Assembly: GCA_963169105.1 (NCBI GenBank) | Contig: OY720636.1 | Location: 104,718,539-104,782,538 of the forward strand | Direction of reading: 5' to 3' | Source: Ceriagrion tenellum | Lineage: Eukaryota; Arthropoda; Insecta; Odonata; Coenagrionidae | DNA: 64,000 bases | Shown: positions 49,861-61,499 of the stretch, one piece after another | How positions within the stretch are numbered: the first letter of the stretch is position 1 | Layout of the letters: every line of letters begins with the position of its first letter | Position numbers and translations under genes: made by a program | Notes under the pieces: generated by a model | Told to the model about the DNA's origin: nothing | The model's input: only the letters and a program-made list of their open reading frames with translations | Databases searched by the model: none

Positions 49861-51731
49861 ATATGATGCCAACATTTCGGGTACGTGTGTGCTCAAAATT
49901 TCTTCTGCGAATTCCGGTTAGGTGCCCTTCAGGAAATGCGGAGAAAGCTTCGCTTGAGCATTTGTCTTCCCCGCTTCGCATTTGTCTTCCCCGAGTTCCT
50001 ATCCCTAAATGGAAAAATCTGAAGTTTCATTTCAATTATTGTTAAATGGCCCTTATTGTTGTGTTCTGTTGCTGATAGTGGAGGATACGGAGCACTTTTG
50101 ATCATTATGTGTGCGTTCTTCTGACACTGAGGTGTTCAATGGATGATTGCTTAGAAAAACGTGTTTTTCGAGGGAGGCTACCGCTCAGTCGACGTGACGA
50201 ATCGGCTGCAGTGGTAATATGAGGAACATGTAAGTGGAATTGCACTTGCCAAGAAAATGATCGACGGAGCTATATAAAATGCTCGAGCGTAGATCTACGC
50301 ACTATTATGAAAGCCGAACGCCTTGTGTGGGAAGAACGAGCATTTCTTAGGATCAGCTCTCAATAGTTTCAATCCTTTTGCTAGTCAGTTATGCTCTGAT
50401 AGGCTGTATATGCCTGAAGGAATGTACTTGGATGGGACGGGACATTTGCATTGAAGTCGCTTGCGGAATTGCTGGAACTTCGACCCGGAACCATTCGTAT
50501 CGTCGCTGCTTTAAATGCTCCCTTCTCTCGTAATTGTCACTATCGTGAAGAATTCATACGAGCTGATTCCATAATTTAGTTTTTACAAACAGTGGAGCCG
50601 TATTTCGCCCTTTGAGAAAACTCTTTCCATGCAACATTTCAGTATCGTCGCTAATGTACTTCTCCTGTAGATCAAGTTAGTTACCTCAATGGCTGTCATA
50701 AATGTCTCGGACTTCCTCGAGTCACTTTTTCCGTATACCGGATGTTTCGCGCACCTTACATTAAGTCATCGCATATCATGTGGCGGATTGCTCAAGACCC
50801 TCCTCGCATGTTTGCAATTTTTTCGCCTTGCGAGTGGAGTGCTTTTCACATTCATTAAGAAAATGGGCGGAGTGACTGCGTAAAATATCGTGGCGATGGT
50901 GACGGCGCTTTAAAAAAAATGTCGAGGAACTCCCTTTACTCGCATTTATCGGTCGACTGGCTCATATTCCTACACCTGACTGAGGCTCCTGACGATAGCG
51001 GAAAAATTCTTTCTCGAACTTTTCCCAGCTCATCTAATGTTAGATGCGTGGGATGCGAGGGTTTAGCGCGCCAAGGGATTGCCGGCGACCACAAGCCGTA
51101 TTCGGGCTCGCCGGGGAGAGAGTTGTCCCGCCCACTTGTGGTGGCGCTCGTGCGGAGTCCGTGGGTTGGGAAGGACGACGGGTGAAATCATCAAGCGACC
51201 GGGTGGTGGGGAGGCGGTCGCCGGGAATCCTCTCGGCGCCGCCCCTCTTCCCTCACCCCTGACGCCGGAGGTCAGCGTCGCTCGACACGCTTGGAATTGT
51301 CCTTTCTCCCATCTCCTTGGCCGATGATGCGCGGTGAAGCTGTTGGAGATTTCAACGCCTGCGGACCGTCGGACAAATCTACCGCATCTTCATTCTGCTT
51401 CCTATCCGTGACATATCCCGCTCTTGGAGCACCTCTACCATCTGTTACTGTGCTTTCCAAACTTATTCGAGCCACCATCCATAAAACTATTCCCAATGCC
51501 TCCCAACCATATGCTTTCAAATCGTAGACTACATCACCAAATCATGAAGATGAGAACAATGAAGTTAAAACAATTATGATAACATTAGTGTTTATTTCAA
51601 ATCCAATTGATTGATAGCCTATTCATCCCAGCATACTCTGTCTAGTACCGTTTGGGCGGAACCAAGCTTCCCCGCATTCCAGCGCTTTCTTTTCACCCCA
51701 ATCTCACCCCCAGATTAAAGCACCTCCCCTT

Positions 51732-52022
51732 CTACATCTACATACTATCTTGCGAGCCGCCGCATGGGTGTGTGGCTGGGGGTGTTCAGTCGCCAGCCAT
51801 GTAAAGATGTATGGTTGTGGGAGGTGAAATGGTGACGTGTATTATGGGAGTATATTTAGTGGAGCTCACATTTTATTGTGGCCGCTTATTGTGCACAGGA
51901 AGAACGAGTTTTTGTACCTATCTGTTCGGCAATGTATCTCTCTTATTTTATCGCTTCTGTCACTCCTAGAGATGTAACAAGGCATCATGATAATATTCTC
52001 TCTGTCGCTCTGAAACGCACCT
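51732..52022 (-). pseudogene. CR1/L2-like LINE, C-terminus and 3' end
   Basis: The + strand starts CTACATCTACATACTATC and continues with the antisense stem-loop (GCCGCCGCATGGGTGTGTGGC). It then aligns with 11350-11590 through GGTGACGTGTATTA, GAACGAGTTTTTGTACC, ATCTGTTCGGCAAT and CTCTGAAACGCACC. Only the C-terminal coding end and 3' UTR remain. Confidence 0.7.
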
Positions 52023-52908
52023 TATGGGGCCCCCTTTGGGAACTGCTGATCAATTCAGTCATCTACCGACTGGGGTAGGTGTTGGATGGGTCATAACTAC
52101 TCTCCTATCACCTTTGATGGAGTAGACCTTATTCCTCTCTCGGTACCTCACTCTTCAATCAAAAATAGTATCCCATGTACACCAAGTATAAATTTACACA
52201 TTTAAGGAAAAGATCGCTACAAAACTTATTATTATCAGGTGGTCTGCCAATTTGTTCAGTTTTTTCCCAGGGGTTGGTAAGACCATTGCTACCATCCTTC
52301 ATATGCCTGTTGGTGTGGTCCTACCTCCTCTCACTATTTACCTTCTCCTTCTCTTTATTTCATCATACTTCCCACCTCACTTCTTAGAATCCATGCTGTC
52401 AATCTTTCTCGTCCCTCTTCTATTTTGAAGCATTTGTCCTTCAGGCATGATGTTCATTTTCTGGTCCTTCTAAATCCTGGTATGGAGCATTATGTTTTGT
52501 AATTGGTACTTTAAACATAAAAAAATGACTGCAGTCAAAATTTAATGATTCCTTATTGAATTTTTAAGCTATAAATTTTACTCTGCTATACATGACCAGA
52601 AACTACCTTCTGTGTGTCATTGGTTGGGCTGCATTAAATTGATTTGACTATTTTACTTGAATTGAAATTAAAGCAACTTTATTTCAAGTAAATCTCTTCA
52701 GAGTGAGAATGAATTACAAATAGTGACTTGCCTTCCATTTCCATTATTTTACTGTGCTTTCTACCAAATGTCGTTATGTCCTTTGCTGTTCAGTTGCTTC
52801 CACATTTGATTTGTTTATAAAGTAGTGGCACCCATTTTTGTCAAAAACTCGGAACTCGGAAACATCAGGTGACATTTTGGAATCAATATGCATTTCCATT
52901 TAATGCAG

Positions 52909-53239
52909 GTTGAACAACGAGCTGGCTGCTCTTCAGAGGGTGTCGCGCACCTGGGCTGAATTGGACGAAGGCCTTTCCTCCCTAGGGTCTGACCTCAATT
53001 CTGATCGCAGTACCTTGAACACACTGTCCACTGCAGTTGCAGCTGCCAGGGCCTCAACACCGGACGGCGAAGAATTGCCCCTGGCTGACGCACCTCTTGC
53101 CAAGGCGACACAGACACCTGCCCTGCTTGCAGCATCTGTTCGGGAGTTAGCACGAGTGCTCTCTGAGGAGAAGGCAGCAAACAAGGTCAGCGGGCCTCGT
53201 GGTGACAAGGAGGACGAAGAGGAAGAAGATCTGTCTCGG
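52909..53239 (+). CDS. klar: Klarsicht-like KASH protein, internal exon
   Basis: 331-nt exon between TTTAATGCAG and GTGAGT (53240). Its first base completes the Arg codon begun at 35804, and it ends in phase 0. The 110 full codons start LNNELAALQRVSRTWAELDE and end EEDLSR. The first half (helix with a conserved-looking Trp, then GLSSLGSDLNSDRSTLNTL) resembles spectrin-repeat helix A and its neighbour. The middle is a Pro/Thr/Ala linker, and a second helix (LLAASVRELARVLSEEKAAN) follows. A run of acidic residues (KEDEEEED) closes the exon. Later exons follow at short distance, so this starts the compact 3' part of the gene. Confidence 0.85.
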
Positions 53240-54240
53240 GTGAGTGTAGGCATTATATTTCCTGCTTTATTAAAATTACAGATATGGGTGTCACTCTTGG
53301 GTGATGCACACTTGTGACTGACAGAAGTCTCATGTGAGTGATGGAAAGTTATGTAAATAAGTCTATTGAAAATTTGAGGAACTGGGAGATGACAACCATA
53401 TTTTACCGGCTCTCAATGTGTTAACCTTGCTTACGAGTCACAATAACTCTTGCTAAAATGCCCACTTGTATCATATATTATGTGTATACTTTGTATGTTA
53501 TGTCACACTAGTGATGAATGATCACAATCAACACATTCCGAGGGAATCAATGGGAATGAACCTGAATGGAATCAAGCTATGGTATGTTTTTGGGATTTTA
53601 AACCCTAGTTAATCCTTACTACTGCTGAAGGTAGAATGTTACATGGAAGCAAAATGTAGCATCATCTGTGGGAAAACTGTATGAACACCTCAATCAGATC
53701 AGTAAGCAATTAGTCCATAGTACTTAAGATTAGATGATGAGATGCAAAGAAGCTTTATTGTATTTGGAGCAAGTAGGAAGTGGCATTCTACAGATTTTCT
53801 TGCCTTGTTTTTCCATGAATTTAGGAACCCTTTCAGAAATGTGATAATAATAATTGTTAACTTTCAATGAATGCCACTTTGAAAGTTGAAATACAATTTG
53901 ACTGAAAAATTGAAGCTCTATGTGAGTTGTACCACATTGGGACCCATATTACTTTTTGTTCAATGAATAATGACATTTGGAAAACTTACAAAGTTAACCA
54001 TGATTATGGACTTATTGTATAAAGACTTCTTGTAATCAAATTTTTTCACCAATTTGTAGGAATTGTTATGAAATTATTTGCACAGTAGTAAGCTTTGTTG
54101 TCATCTAAAATGGTTGATATTAAAATCATCTGCATTTTGAAAGTAGACTTTTCTTATTTCGAATATATTCCTTGTTTTATTGTGTGGTTTATTTTTTGTT
54201 TAAATTATGATTATCATTACAATTGTTTTTCCTTGAACAG

Positions 54241-54462
54241 GGATTCACTGATGGAGCAGATAACAATGGGGATGTACACATGAGCTTTGGATTGGCTGCA
54301 GATCCTCTGGGTTCCCTGTCAGACTCGGGCATCTCAGACTCTGGATCAGAGGGACGTGGAATGTGCGAGAGGGGAAGGCGTCTTGCTGCATTGCGTAAAC
54401 TTGCTCGTACACTTGCGGCCACACTAGGACCTAACAGCCCTCCTCTTGTAGCCTTGAAGCAG
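54241..54462 (+). CDS. klar: Klarsicht-like KASH protein, internal exon
   Basis: 222-nt phase 0-0 exon (74 codons) between TTTTTCCTTGAACAG and GTGAGC (54463); the preceding intron is 1001 bp. It starts GFTDGADNNGDVHMSFGLAA and contains a Ser/Asp/Gly cluster, SLSDSGISDSGSEGRG, which is a plausible phosphorylated linker. A basic helix follows (RGRRLAALRKLARTLAATLG), and the exon ends VALKQ. Because the exon is a multiple of three, skipping it would keep the frame, so alternative splicing is possible but not shown. Confidence 0.85.
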
Positions 54463-54868
54463 GTGAGCATTTTAAAATGGAAATGAGCCTCTTATTTGAG
54501 TTAGTCTCATGGCTTCTGAATGATAAATTACTTAAATTAAAAATGATTTGGTGTTAAAATGCGAAGTCTTGAATGATGGAACTCATTTGTGTGGCTTCAT
54601 TGTTTCCATCACTGCCCATTAAAGACTCAGAAGTTTTCTTCATTATTTTCTCCTCTTATTTAGGATTTCTCCCAAACTGTTAAATGAAAAACAAATAGTA
54701 CAGATATTATCTTTTCTGTATTTTTATCTCAGTTCCTGCTACCAATTTATGCCATACATTAATTGATAAAGTTGTTTATGACAACAATGGAGGTTTATTG
54801 GTAAATTAATTATCAGTTCTTTGTACTTAACAATGATTTTTCTAATTCTGGCCTCTCGTATGTTGCAG

Positions 54869-55107
54869 CGGCTTGATGACTTTCAGAAGGAATTGAGGAG
54901 TCTTCAGAGGACGTGTCGTGAGTTAGTGTTTTGTACTGCAATGCTTTGCTCTGCCAATCAAGCAAGGGGTGGAAGCACTGAGGAAGTTAATGGTGCCAGC
55001 TGCAGGAGCAGCTTCTCTTCATCTCCGGAGGTCAAGGCTAACTTTTCAACAGAGGAGGGAATGAATGGTGTTTCATGTTATCAACTGGACAAGGAGGCAC
55101 TAGAAAG
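54869..55107 (+). CDS. klar: Klarsicht-like KASH protein, internal exon
   Basis: 239-nt exon between CTCGTATGTTGCAG and GTAGGA (55108); the preceding intron is only 406 bp. It starts in phase 0 and ends two bases into an Arg codon. The 79 residues begin with a helix (RLDDFQKELRSLQRTCRELV) typical of the last spectrin-like segment. A Ser/Asn/Gly-rich linker follows (NGASCRSSFSSSPEVK). The exon ends YQLDKEALER. Together with 54241-54462 it forms the membrane-near cytoplasmic part. Confidence 0.85.
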
Positions 55108-56493
55108 GTAGGAAAACACTTTTGTAAATGGGAGGTGCACAGTTAATTCCCTGTTTGTTTATGGACAAATCGCTGGTAATTTTTATTGCTCTTTAGAGAT
55201 AAAGGCTTATATAAGGTAACTGTGGCTTTGAGTTCCTTTCAGTCCTTCATGCTGAATAATGTTCCAGTCTCTTCTCTAAATGTCATGTAACTTAAATTTA
55301 ATTAAATTTTGTATCATAAGATTCTCTGCCTTGGAAAATAATCTTGGATAAAAAAATAGGGTCAAGTATTAAGTCTCCTGTTTCGGAATTCTATATATGA
55401 TTAAATATAAGTAGATGACAATCAATTTTTATAGGATGAGGTAGTTGGTGATTTATGTATGTTGTTCTATGTTAATGTGCTGTTATCATCTCCATGGTGG
55501 TGAAGACACTTGAACATTATTTTTCAAGAATGCCTCTTTTTTGGTGTCTTTTGCAAGTAATTTGGGTCCTTTGCTGGTTAACATGATTAATAGGCAGTTT
55601 TTATTTCATTTTAACATCTAGGTGAGGGATTAATTAGCTTTAGAACTCATAATTGCTTGAAAATCTTTTCTCGTGTACATTTTTATATTGCCTCATCATT
55701 TGCATTATTGATTTCATCATATTGCCCTCTTGTATGCTGGGAACCTGTGATTATCTAAGAGATATGTAGAAATATAGTATATGCATATGGTCTTTGAAAA
55801 GAACACTGATAAAACATAGTTTAGAGCTTTGTTTAAAAAAATATTCTTGAAAACTTCTTAACCAATACATTTTTCTTTATTTTTACCAAGAATTATTATA
55901 TTTATGTCAACTATAAAAATTCACTTGGTGTTCAACACTTCTAATCTATAATCATATACATACACCAATTATTAAATTTACCATTAAAATACCATTTGAC
56001 TTTACTGGCATTGGAACCTGAATCGCTGGTCAGTTGTATTGACCAGTTTTACCATCAACACAAGTGACTAACTATTGGGAACTAATGGTTTGAATCCTGT
56101 TCAACTATGTGATTTTTTGCATGGCGAAATTCAATCCTGTGGTGTGTATCTCTCATGTGTATGACTGCATGTGAAGTTGCATTTGGGATTGCAGTGACAT
56201 TGATTTCTATAATCATTAGGGAATCATCACTATATCAACTGTGTTTAACACTTTAAAGCAGCTATTTATCAGTAACATTTAAGTCATACTTGTTGGTAAA
56301 TCTTATGTTATATACATGTTTATTACTTATTTTGTTATTGATGAAATATAGTCTGTTATATAATCACTGCCTGTACTGGTTACATTTAAGTTACTTGTAT
56401 TTTTAAGTATATTTGCTGCTGGTGGTTTGTTTTTTAAATTTAAATGAAAGCCATTAACTATCACTGACACATTTGTCCATTTCGTCATTTTAG

Positions 56494-56800
56494 GGTAAGC
56501 ATGATGCTGCCAGAGGGGAGTATTTCAGAGGGTGACATTTCAAAGTTGAAGAAGCTTCGACGTGGCAGTGGTGGCGATGGCGATGAAGATCCCTTTGGCA
56601 AAAAGAAAGGGCGAGGTGGTAAGGGGAGGCGCCACTGGTTGTGGCGTGCCATGTGCCTAGCCATGCCATTCCAACTGGCACTGGTGTTGCTCCTCTACGC
56701 AGCATATTTTTTGGAACCTCACTGCTGCAGTGCCATCAATAATCTCTCCTTCTCGCTCACCCCTCAACTGCATTATGTTAGAGGCCCACCCCCAATTTGA
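56494..56800 (+). CDS. klar: Klarsicht-like KASH protein, last exon with KASH domain
   Basis: Last exon after TTTCGTCATTTTAG; its first base completes the split Arg codon and TGA is at 56798-56800. The 101 residues are a linker (MMLPEGSISEGDISKLKK), a basic stretch (GKKKGRGGKGRRHWLWRAM), a single transmembrane segment (about 19 residues, AMPFQLALVLLLYAAYF) and a short luminal tail ending YVRGPPPI. The C-terminal PPPX motif and a Cys at -23 are the features that enter the SUN trimer and form the disulfide in KASH-SUN complexes. The LEP-CC and LTPQL-YVRGPPPI pattern fits klarsicht better than nesprin/Msp300, which has a SEEDYSC-type tail. The protein would sit in the outer nuclear membrane and take part in nuclear positioning and organelle transport. 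Confidence 0.92.
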
Positions 56801-58930
56801 ACCCGTTAAGCTGGCATCCCGAGTATAAATGACCAATGGGCTAGTGTACATCCTTATTGTTTGAGGATAATCACCTTAGATGCACGAGTTGAGATAAGTT
56901 TTAAGGAATGCAGTGTGCATATGTAAGAATATCCACTTCTTATGACATCAGTAACCTTAAGTTTAAGGAAAGCTTTTGGGAATGGATAAGTATGTTCTCA
57001 ACTAGAAGAGTAATTTTGCAATTACTATTTAGTGGTTGTTCTGAGAATATTTGGTCTCCATCCTTTTTACAGCCTGCAGCTGTGTTGCACTTTATGGTAA
57101 TTATTATTGTGCAAGATGGTTTGAGAATGGATGGTCACTCCAAACTAAGGGTGTAAATGGACACTGCTTGGATTAGAACAGAATAATCCAGTAGGTGTTG
57201 TTGGAGGCCATGAAATGTAGTCAGGGCGACTAAAACAGGTAACCAGTAATTGCTAAGGGACAAAGGGCATCAGGCAAATTATAACAGCAGGTGGGTGGGT
57301 AGGGGAACAATTTGAAAAGACTGATTTTTTATAAATTGCATTTCTGACATCCAGCTTGTGGTTGATCCCCATTGGTTGGATTGGTCGACTGCGCTTTCAT
57401 TGTTTTTTGTTGTTTCTCAAGGGGTTCCTGTGGTCGGTCGCCTAGACTGAGTGAATTGTGTTCTTTTCTTTTTAGTCAAGCATTTAACAATGTTGGTGTG
57501 AGTTCGTGAATGGAGTGCTTGATATAGTTTGCATTTAGATTTCTTTTTCAAAGAGATAATTATTTATTTGTGAAATGAATCCTGAAGAATGATTAATTTG
57601 AGCCACAGTTGGGATTTTGTTTCATCAATGCAAGCACTCCAGTTTGTTTTAGGTAGCTTTAGAAGCTGGCAATTGTTATATTTTTATACATATTTAATTA
57701 TTAAAATGTGTTATTGACATGAGTAAAGTATATATATCTATATCTATCATTATGTAACTGATAGGTTTGCTGATGCTGAGTTGTTTAACTTGTAACAAGT
57801 TTATTCTATTTACATGAGGATAAGTCTCCCACAATTATTTAGTGGTTACTAATATATTGATCCTCACTGTAGCAGTGGGAAAAGTGGTTTGATCACTTAA
57901 GCATGTATAAAGCAAATGACCGGGGTGATTTAATAATGTAGTTACTGCAATGTCATCTTCATCTTTGGTGGCATGTGAGTTATGAAAGGTGGTTCGCGAC
58001 CCCACGTCACATACAGCACTACATGTCTTGATTCAAAGAAGCAAATTAACTCCTATTTGCATTACAACTCTTCTGAACTGCCGACTACTGCCCACCTTGT
58101 ACCTTGAAATGCTTACAAGGTGAGGGAGGTATTTCCCATGCAAACATTGGCTTCTTTGCATGGTTTTCTTGTACCTATTGTGGTTTGATTATTGAGTCTT
58201 AAAGACTTTTTTTTTAGTTACCACTTCCCTTTGGGAAGCCCGGAAAGATATATGAAAATTTCATTGTTGACACACTATCTTGCAAATATATAATTTTTAT
58301 GTGATTTTGTTGCCTTTTTTTAATTGAAATGGCATAAGACAAAAATAGTACAAATGAGTATTTCTTAAAAAGTGGTGGAAATTTTTATGGAATTTTTTAT
58401 AATTTGGATAATTGATGTTGTAAATACAACATGGACACATGATCTTAATGCATGGAGAAATTATTGACAGTTTTTTTTTCCCTCCTTTTTGACCTAAATC
58501 CCCTTTCATAAGCGAGATTTTTTTAAAAAAATTCTGTTTTGTATGACCTATGATCACGTTTCTGTGCATGATTAGGTGTGATGTGTCACTTGGGGTTAGT
58601 GATTTTTTGTATCAATCTAGTTTGTTCCTTAGCGGCCAGCCATAAGGTGTCTGATTATACATGAACTCTGATTTAAGGTCTTAAAATGGCGTGGCATAAT
58701 TGTGTGTTTATTTGCGTAACTGCAGCATATGTTGTGGTTGAGGAACAATGAATGTGGTTTTCAGTGAAGTGTGTATCTTAAAACACTTCAGTTGATTAAT
58801 CGAGTCGTTTTATTCTTTTAACCATGTTTTAATGTTTGTATTTTTTCAGTCTTCCTTTTTAGATGTTTATTAAGAAGTGTAACAAGAAAAGGAAAGAAAT
58901 TACAATAAAAACACTATTTCATTAACTTCT
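56801..58930 (+). other. klar: Probable 3' UTR of the KASH gene
   Basis: AT-rich sequence without splice-bounded exons follows the stop codon. The first AATAAA I see is at 58904-58909, with a T-rich and GT-containing stretch about 20-45 bases downstream. ATTAAA near 57694 is a weaker, earlier candidate. The end of the transcript is therefore inferred. Confidence 0.45.
58904..58909 (+). terminator. klar: Candidate polyadenylation signal AATAAA
   Basis: Canonical hexamer in ACAATAAAAACAC, 2.1 kb after the stop codon, followed by TTCTTGTTTTATTAATTTG. Another AATAAA lies near 63023 but is separated from the gene by transposons. Confidence 0.4.
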
Positions 58931-59537
58931 TGTTTTATTAATTTGTAGTAAGCACAAGTGTTTCCCTCTAACTCAGTGAAAATATGTCTATGCTTTCTTT
59001 TAAGGTACTCAGTTCAGACCAAAATATTTACGTAAGTGTGTAATCCTTATGAAAAATCATTGTGATGGGTACTTAGATCCAAAAATTATCCACTTGCAGG
59101 ATTTTTGGCTTGTTTGGATACCACAGGCTATCACTAACTTTTTAACTCTGGCTGAATTTGTGTCCGTACAATTATTGTCACCTCTAAATGGTTCAAATGA
59201 TCATATCGTATTGACGGGAGAATCGTTGACCAATATTCAGCTATTAAAAACAGTATGTAGTAAATATTTGAATTCACCTTAAATGCGTAAATGACACAAC
59301 ACTCTTATGACGTGCTAACGTCAGTCATAGTATTTTGGGGATGGGTTGGTAGCATCAAGGTTAGCATTAGCCTCAGGAAAGGTTCACATACAAGATGCAG
59401 GGGTGATTTTTTGATCCATTATTCTGGAAAAGAGATGTCTTATATGCCGTCAAATACAGTACCTCTTCAGCTGATTTTATTAGACAAGGTACAAGGTTTT
59501 CTATCTAAAATTGTGATGAAACACTTTTAAATGAGTA

Positions 59538-60308
59538 CAGTTGAGCACCTTTAATCCGGCACGGTCGGGACTCGAGCGATGCCGGATTAGGGATTTTGCC
59601 GGACTACGGGTGCTGTGGTAGTAACCAGCATAATTATGGGGTCTGTGAAATTTTTAATGACGGAATTCGATAAATTATAACAACTTCAATTAAGTTTGAA
59701 TAAATTCTGTATATTCGACAAGTAATTCGAAAAAAAAAAGAAATAAACTTCTTCTAAATTCACAAAAATAAAATGAGTCAACCGGTAGTCTCGCAAAACG
59801 GCTGAGTGAAAGGAATGCGTATAGCATATAAACGTGTTGCTGGACATCAAAGAGTATATACAGTAGATAAGTAAAAATTTTACATCGCTTCCAATTTTCC
59901 TTGCAATCCTTATTCCACTGTTTCATATGATTCAATGAGCTGTCTGCTGTCCACGCTCAGTACAAAGCAAACATGCGCGCGCCATGCAAGGTAAGACACT
60001 GTCCACTCCGTGATGTCTCACACACACTCGCGTCTTGGCAACGACGTACAATGTAGTGATGTCTTCAATTTGCTGAATAAACTCCTTCATTGCGCACAAT
60101 AAGTAATATAGACAACATTGTATGCAAAAAATCTTCCGATACTCGTACTTGAATGGGAGAATTTTTGTTAGAATGGGTTACAGTTTCAGTAATTACGAAG
60201 TAAATGATTCGGCAAAAAAGTTTGTTTTCCGCGAAGTACGCCTTAGAAATATTGCCGGATTACGGGTGTTCCCGGATTAGGGATTTCCGGATTAGGGGTG
60301 CTCAACTC
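59538..60308. mobile_element. pogo/Tigger-type MITE (771 bp)
   Basis: The left end CAGTTGAGCACCTTTAATCC and the right end (reverse complement GAGTTGAGCACCCCTAATCC) form terminal inverted repeats. They are flanked by TA at 59536-59537 and 60309-60310, as for Tc1/mariner-type insertions. Inside both ends the motif CCGGATTAGGGAT is repeated, in tandem on the right side. The interior is non-coding, so the element is non-autonomous. Family assignment rests on the CAGTTGAGCA end and the TA duplication. Confidence 0.8.
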
Positions 60309-60329
60309 TATAGTTATTTTAAGTTGAGA

Positions 60330-60871
60330 TTATTATGCCATGCATAAATGCCTAATATATATTATTTTTGAATATCATCCACTTGTTTAATTTCTTCACC
60401 ATTCACCCTCATCATACAGTTATTCTCCTCATTCTCCTTATCAAAAACTACTACTTTAGTCTTGCACGCATTTACCCTCAATTCTATTCTCTCTGTTGAC
60501 TCACAAAACTTATCTAGGAGCTTATGCAGTCCCTTTTGGCTCTCTGAGATTAAAACAGTATCATCTGCATATAGTAGGACTCGCATGTTTACATTTCCAA
60601 TCAGAACACCATCGTTTTCATTACTTACATCTCAAACACATTTATCCATAAATACATTGAACAGCCATGGTGACATTACACATCTTTGCTTTTTGCCATT
60701 TTATTGCAAACTAATCACTCAGAACCCCATTAACTATCACACTTGCCTAACTATTATCATACATCACCATTATAACATTCAATAACTGCCCATTCACTCC
60801 ATAGTCCTTCAAAACCATCCACAACTTCTTTCTATTTACCCTGTCATATGCCTTCTCTAAATCAACAAATA
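60330..60871 (-). pseudogene. LINE reverse-transcriptase fragment (YADD)
   Basis: On the minus strand the fragment reads IFVDLEKAYDRVNRKKLW (from about 60871 down). Frames then break up, and from 60586 it reads MRVLLYADDTVLISESQKGL, DKFCESTERIELRVNACKT and MMRVNGEEIK. FVDLEKAYDRV and YADD are polymerase-core motifs of non-LTR reverse transcriptases; YADD carries two catalytic aspartates. It has several stops and is truncated on both sides: by an abrupt end next to TACAGTGGCAG (60872) and by AT-rich sequence near 60330. Confidence 0.85.
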
Positions 60872-60873
60872 TA

Positions 60874-61259
60874 CAGTGGCAGAAAAAATTAATGCAAAAC
60901 TCACTGGCATCTGAATGCTGCGTACGTGGTAACTAATTGAAATTGGTTTTTCTGCAACAACTTGACAACGTTGATACAGCCAATGGAAACCGGGAATATT
61001 CAAACTGTATGAATGGATATCGATTTTATGCGTCACATAAATAAGAATACAAATAAGGTTCACATTCGCAAGACGGTCGTGGAGTGATAAAGGTGATGAG
61101 TTTGTAGGATCTTTTTTGTATGAGTGTTTCACGAAGAATCTCAGTAGATAGCACAGCAATAGGGCGACTTTCAAGTCTCACCTGAAAGTCTCACCTGAGT
61201 CTCACTGAATGTGAAAGAAATAGGGAATTAGCGGGAAAATTTTGAAATTCTCGCCACTG
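60874..61259. mobile_element. Possible Tc1/mariner-like MITE abutting the LINE
   Basis: CAGTGGCAGAAAAAATTAATG starts immediately after TA, exactly where the LINE homology stops. At 61253-61259 GCCACTG is the inverse of CAGTGGC, but no TA follows it and inner bases pair poorly. Only the left end is reasonably convincing. Confidence 0.3.
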
Positions 61260-61499
61260 GTTAACAAGGTCATGGGTCTGTGAATTGAAACGGGGTGTTG
61301 GGGTGGGACGGTAGGCGGCCTTGAAATAAGCAATTGGCAAGCTGTAAATGGCAAATCTGAGACTTGAAAAACTGCCATTTTGGAAAATTAAAATTTGGTA
61401 GGCTGGGAAAATGGAACATTTTGCATTTCAATAGGGAGAATATTAAGGTTTTCAGCATTTTTAGGAAAATTAGTAGGACGGTGATTTAAAGTGTTAATG

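Larger units (their letters stand above)
35806..52908 (+). other. klar: Second large intron (about 17.1 kb) of the KASH gene
   Basis: The intron runs from GTGAGT to the acceptor TTTCCATTTAATGCAG at 52893-52908. It contains SINE and LINE remnants, a diverged 185-bp tandem repeat and the 3284-bp duplication. I see nothing assignable in 36350-37847, 38400-39654, 41644-41960, 48540-49744, 49861-51731 and 52023-52908. The block at about 50980-51310 is GC- and CpG-rich but has no exon I can define. Confidence 0.75.

Noticed and set aside
51272..51527. Overlapping frames of about 80 codons on both strands as genes
   Set aside because: Length is within chance expectation in a GC-rich block; no recognised domain or splice borders.
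56020..56200. SINE in the last klar intron (GGTTTGAATCCTG)
   Set aside because: Only a degenerate B-box-like match; no A box, no shared body, no tail.
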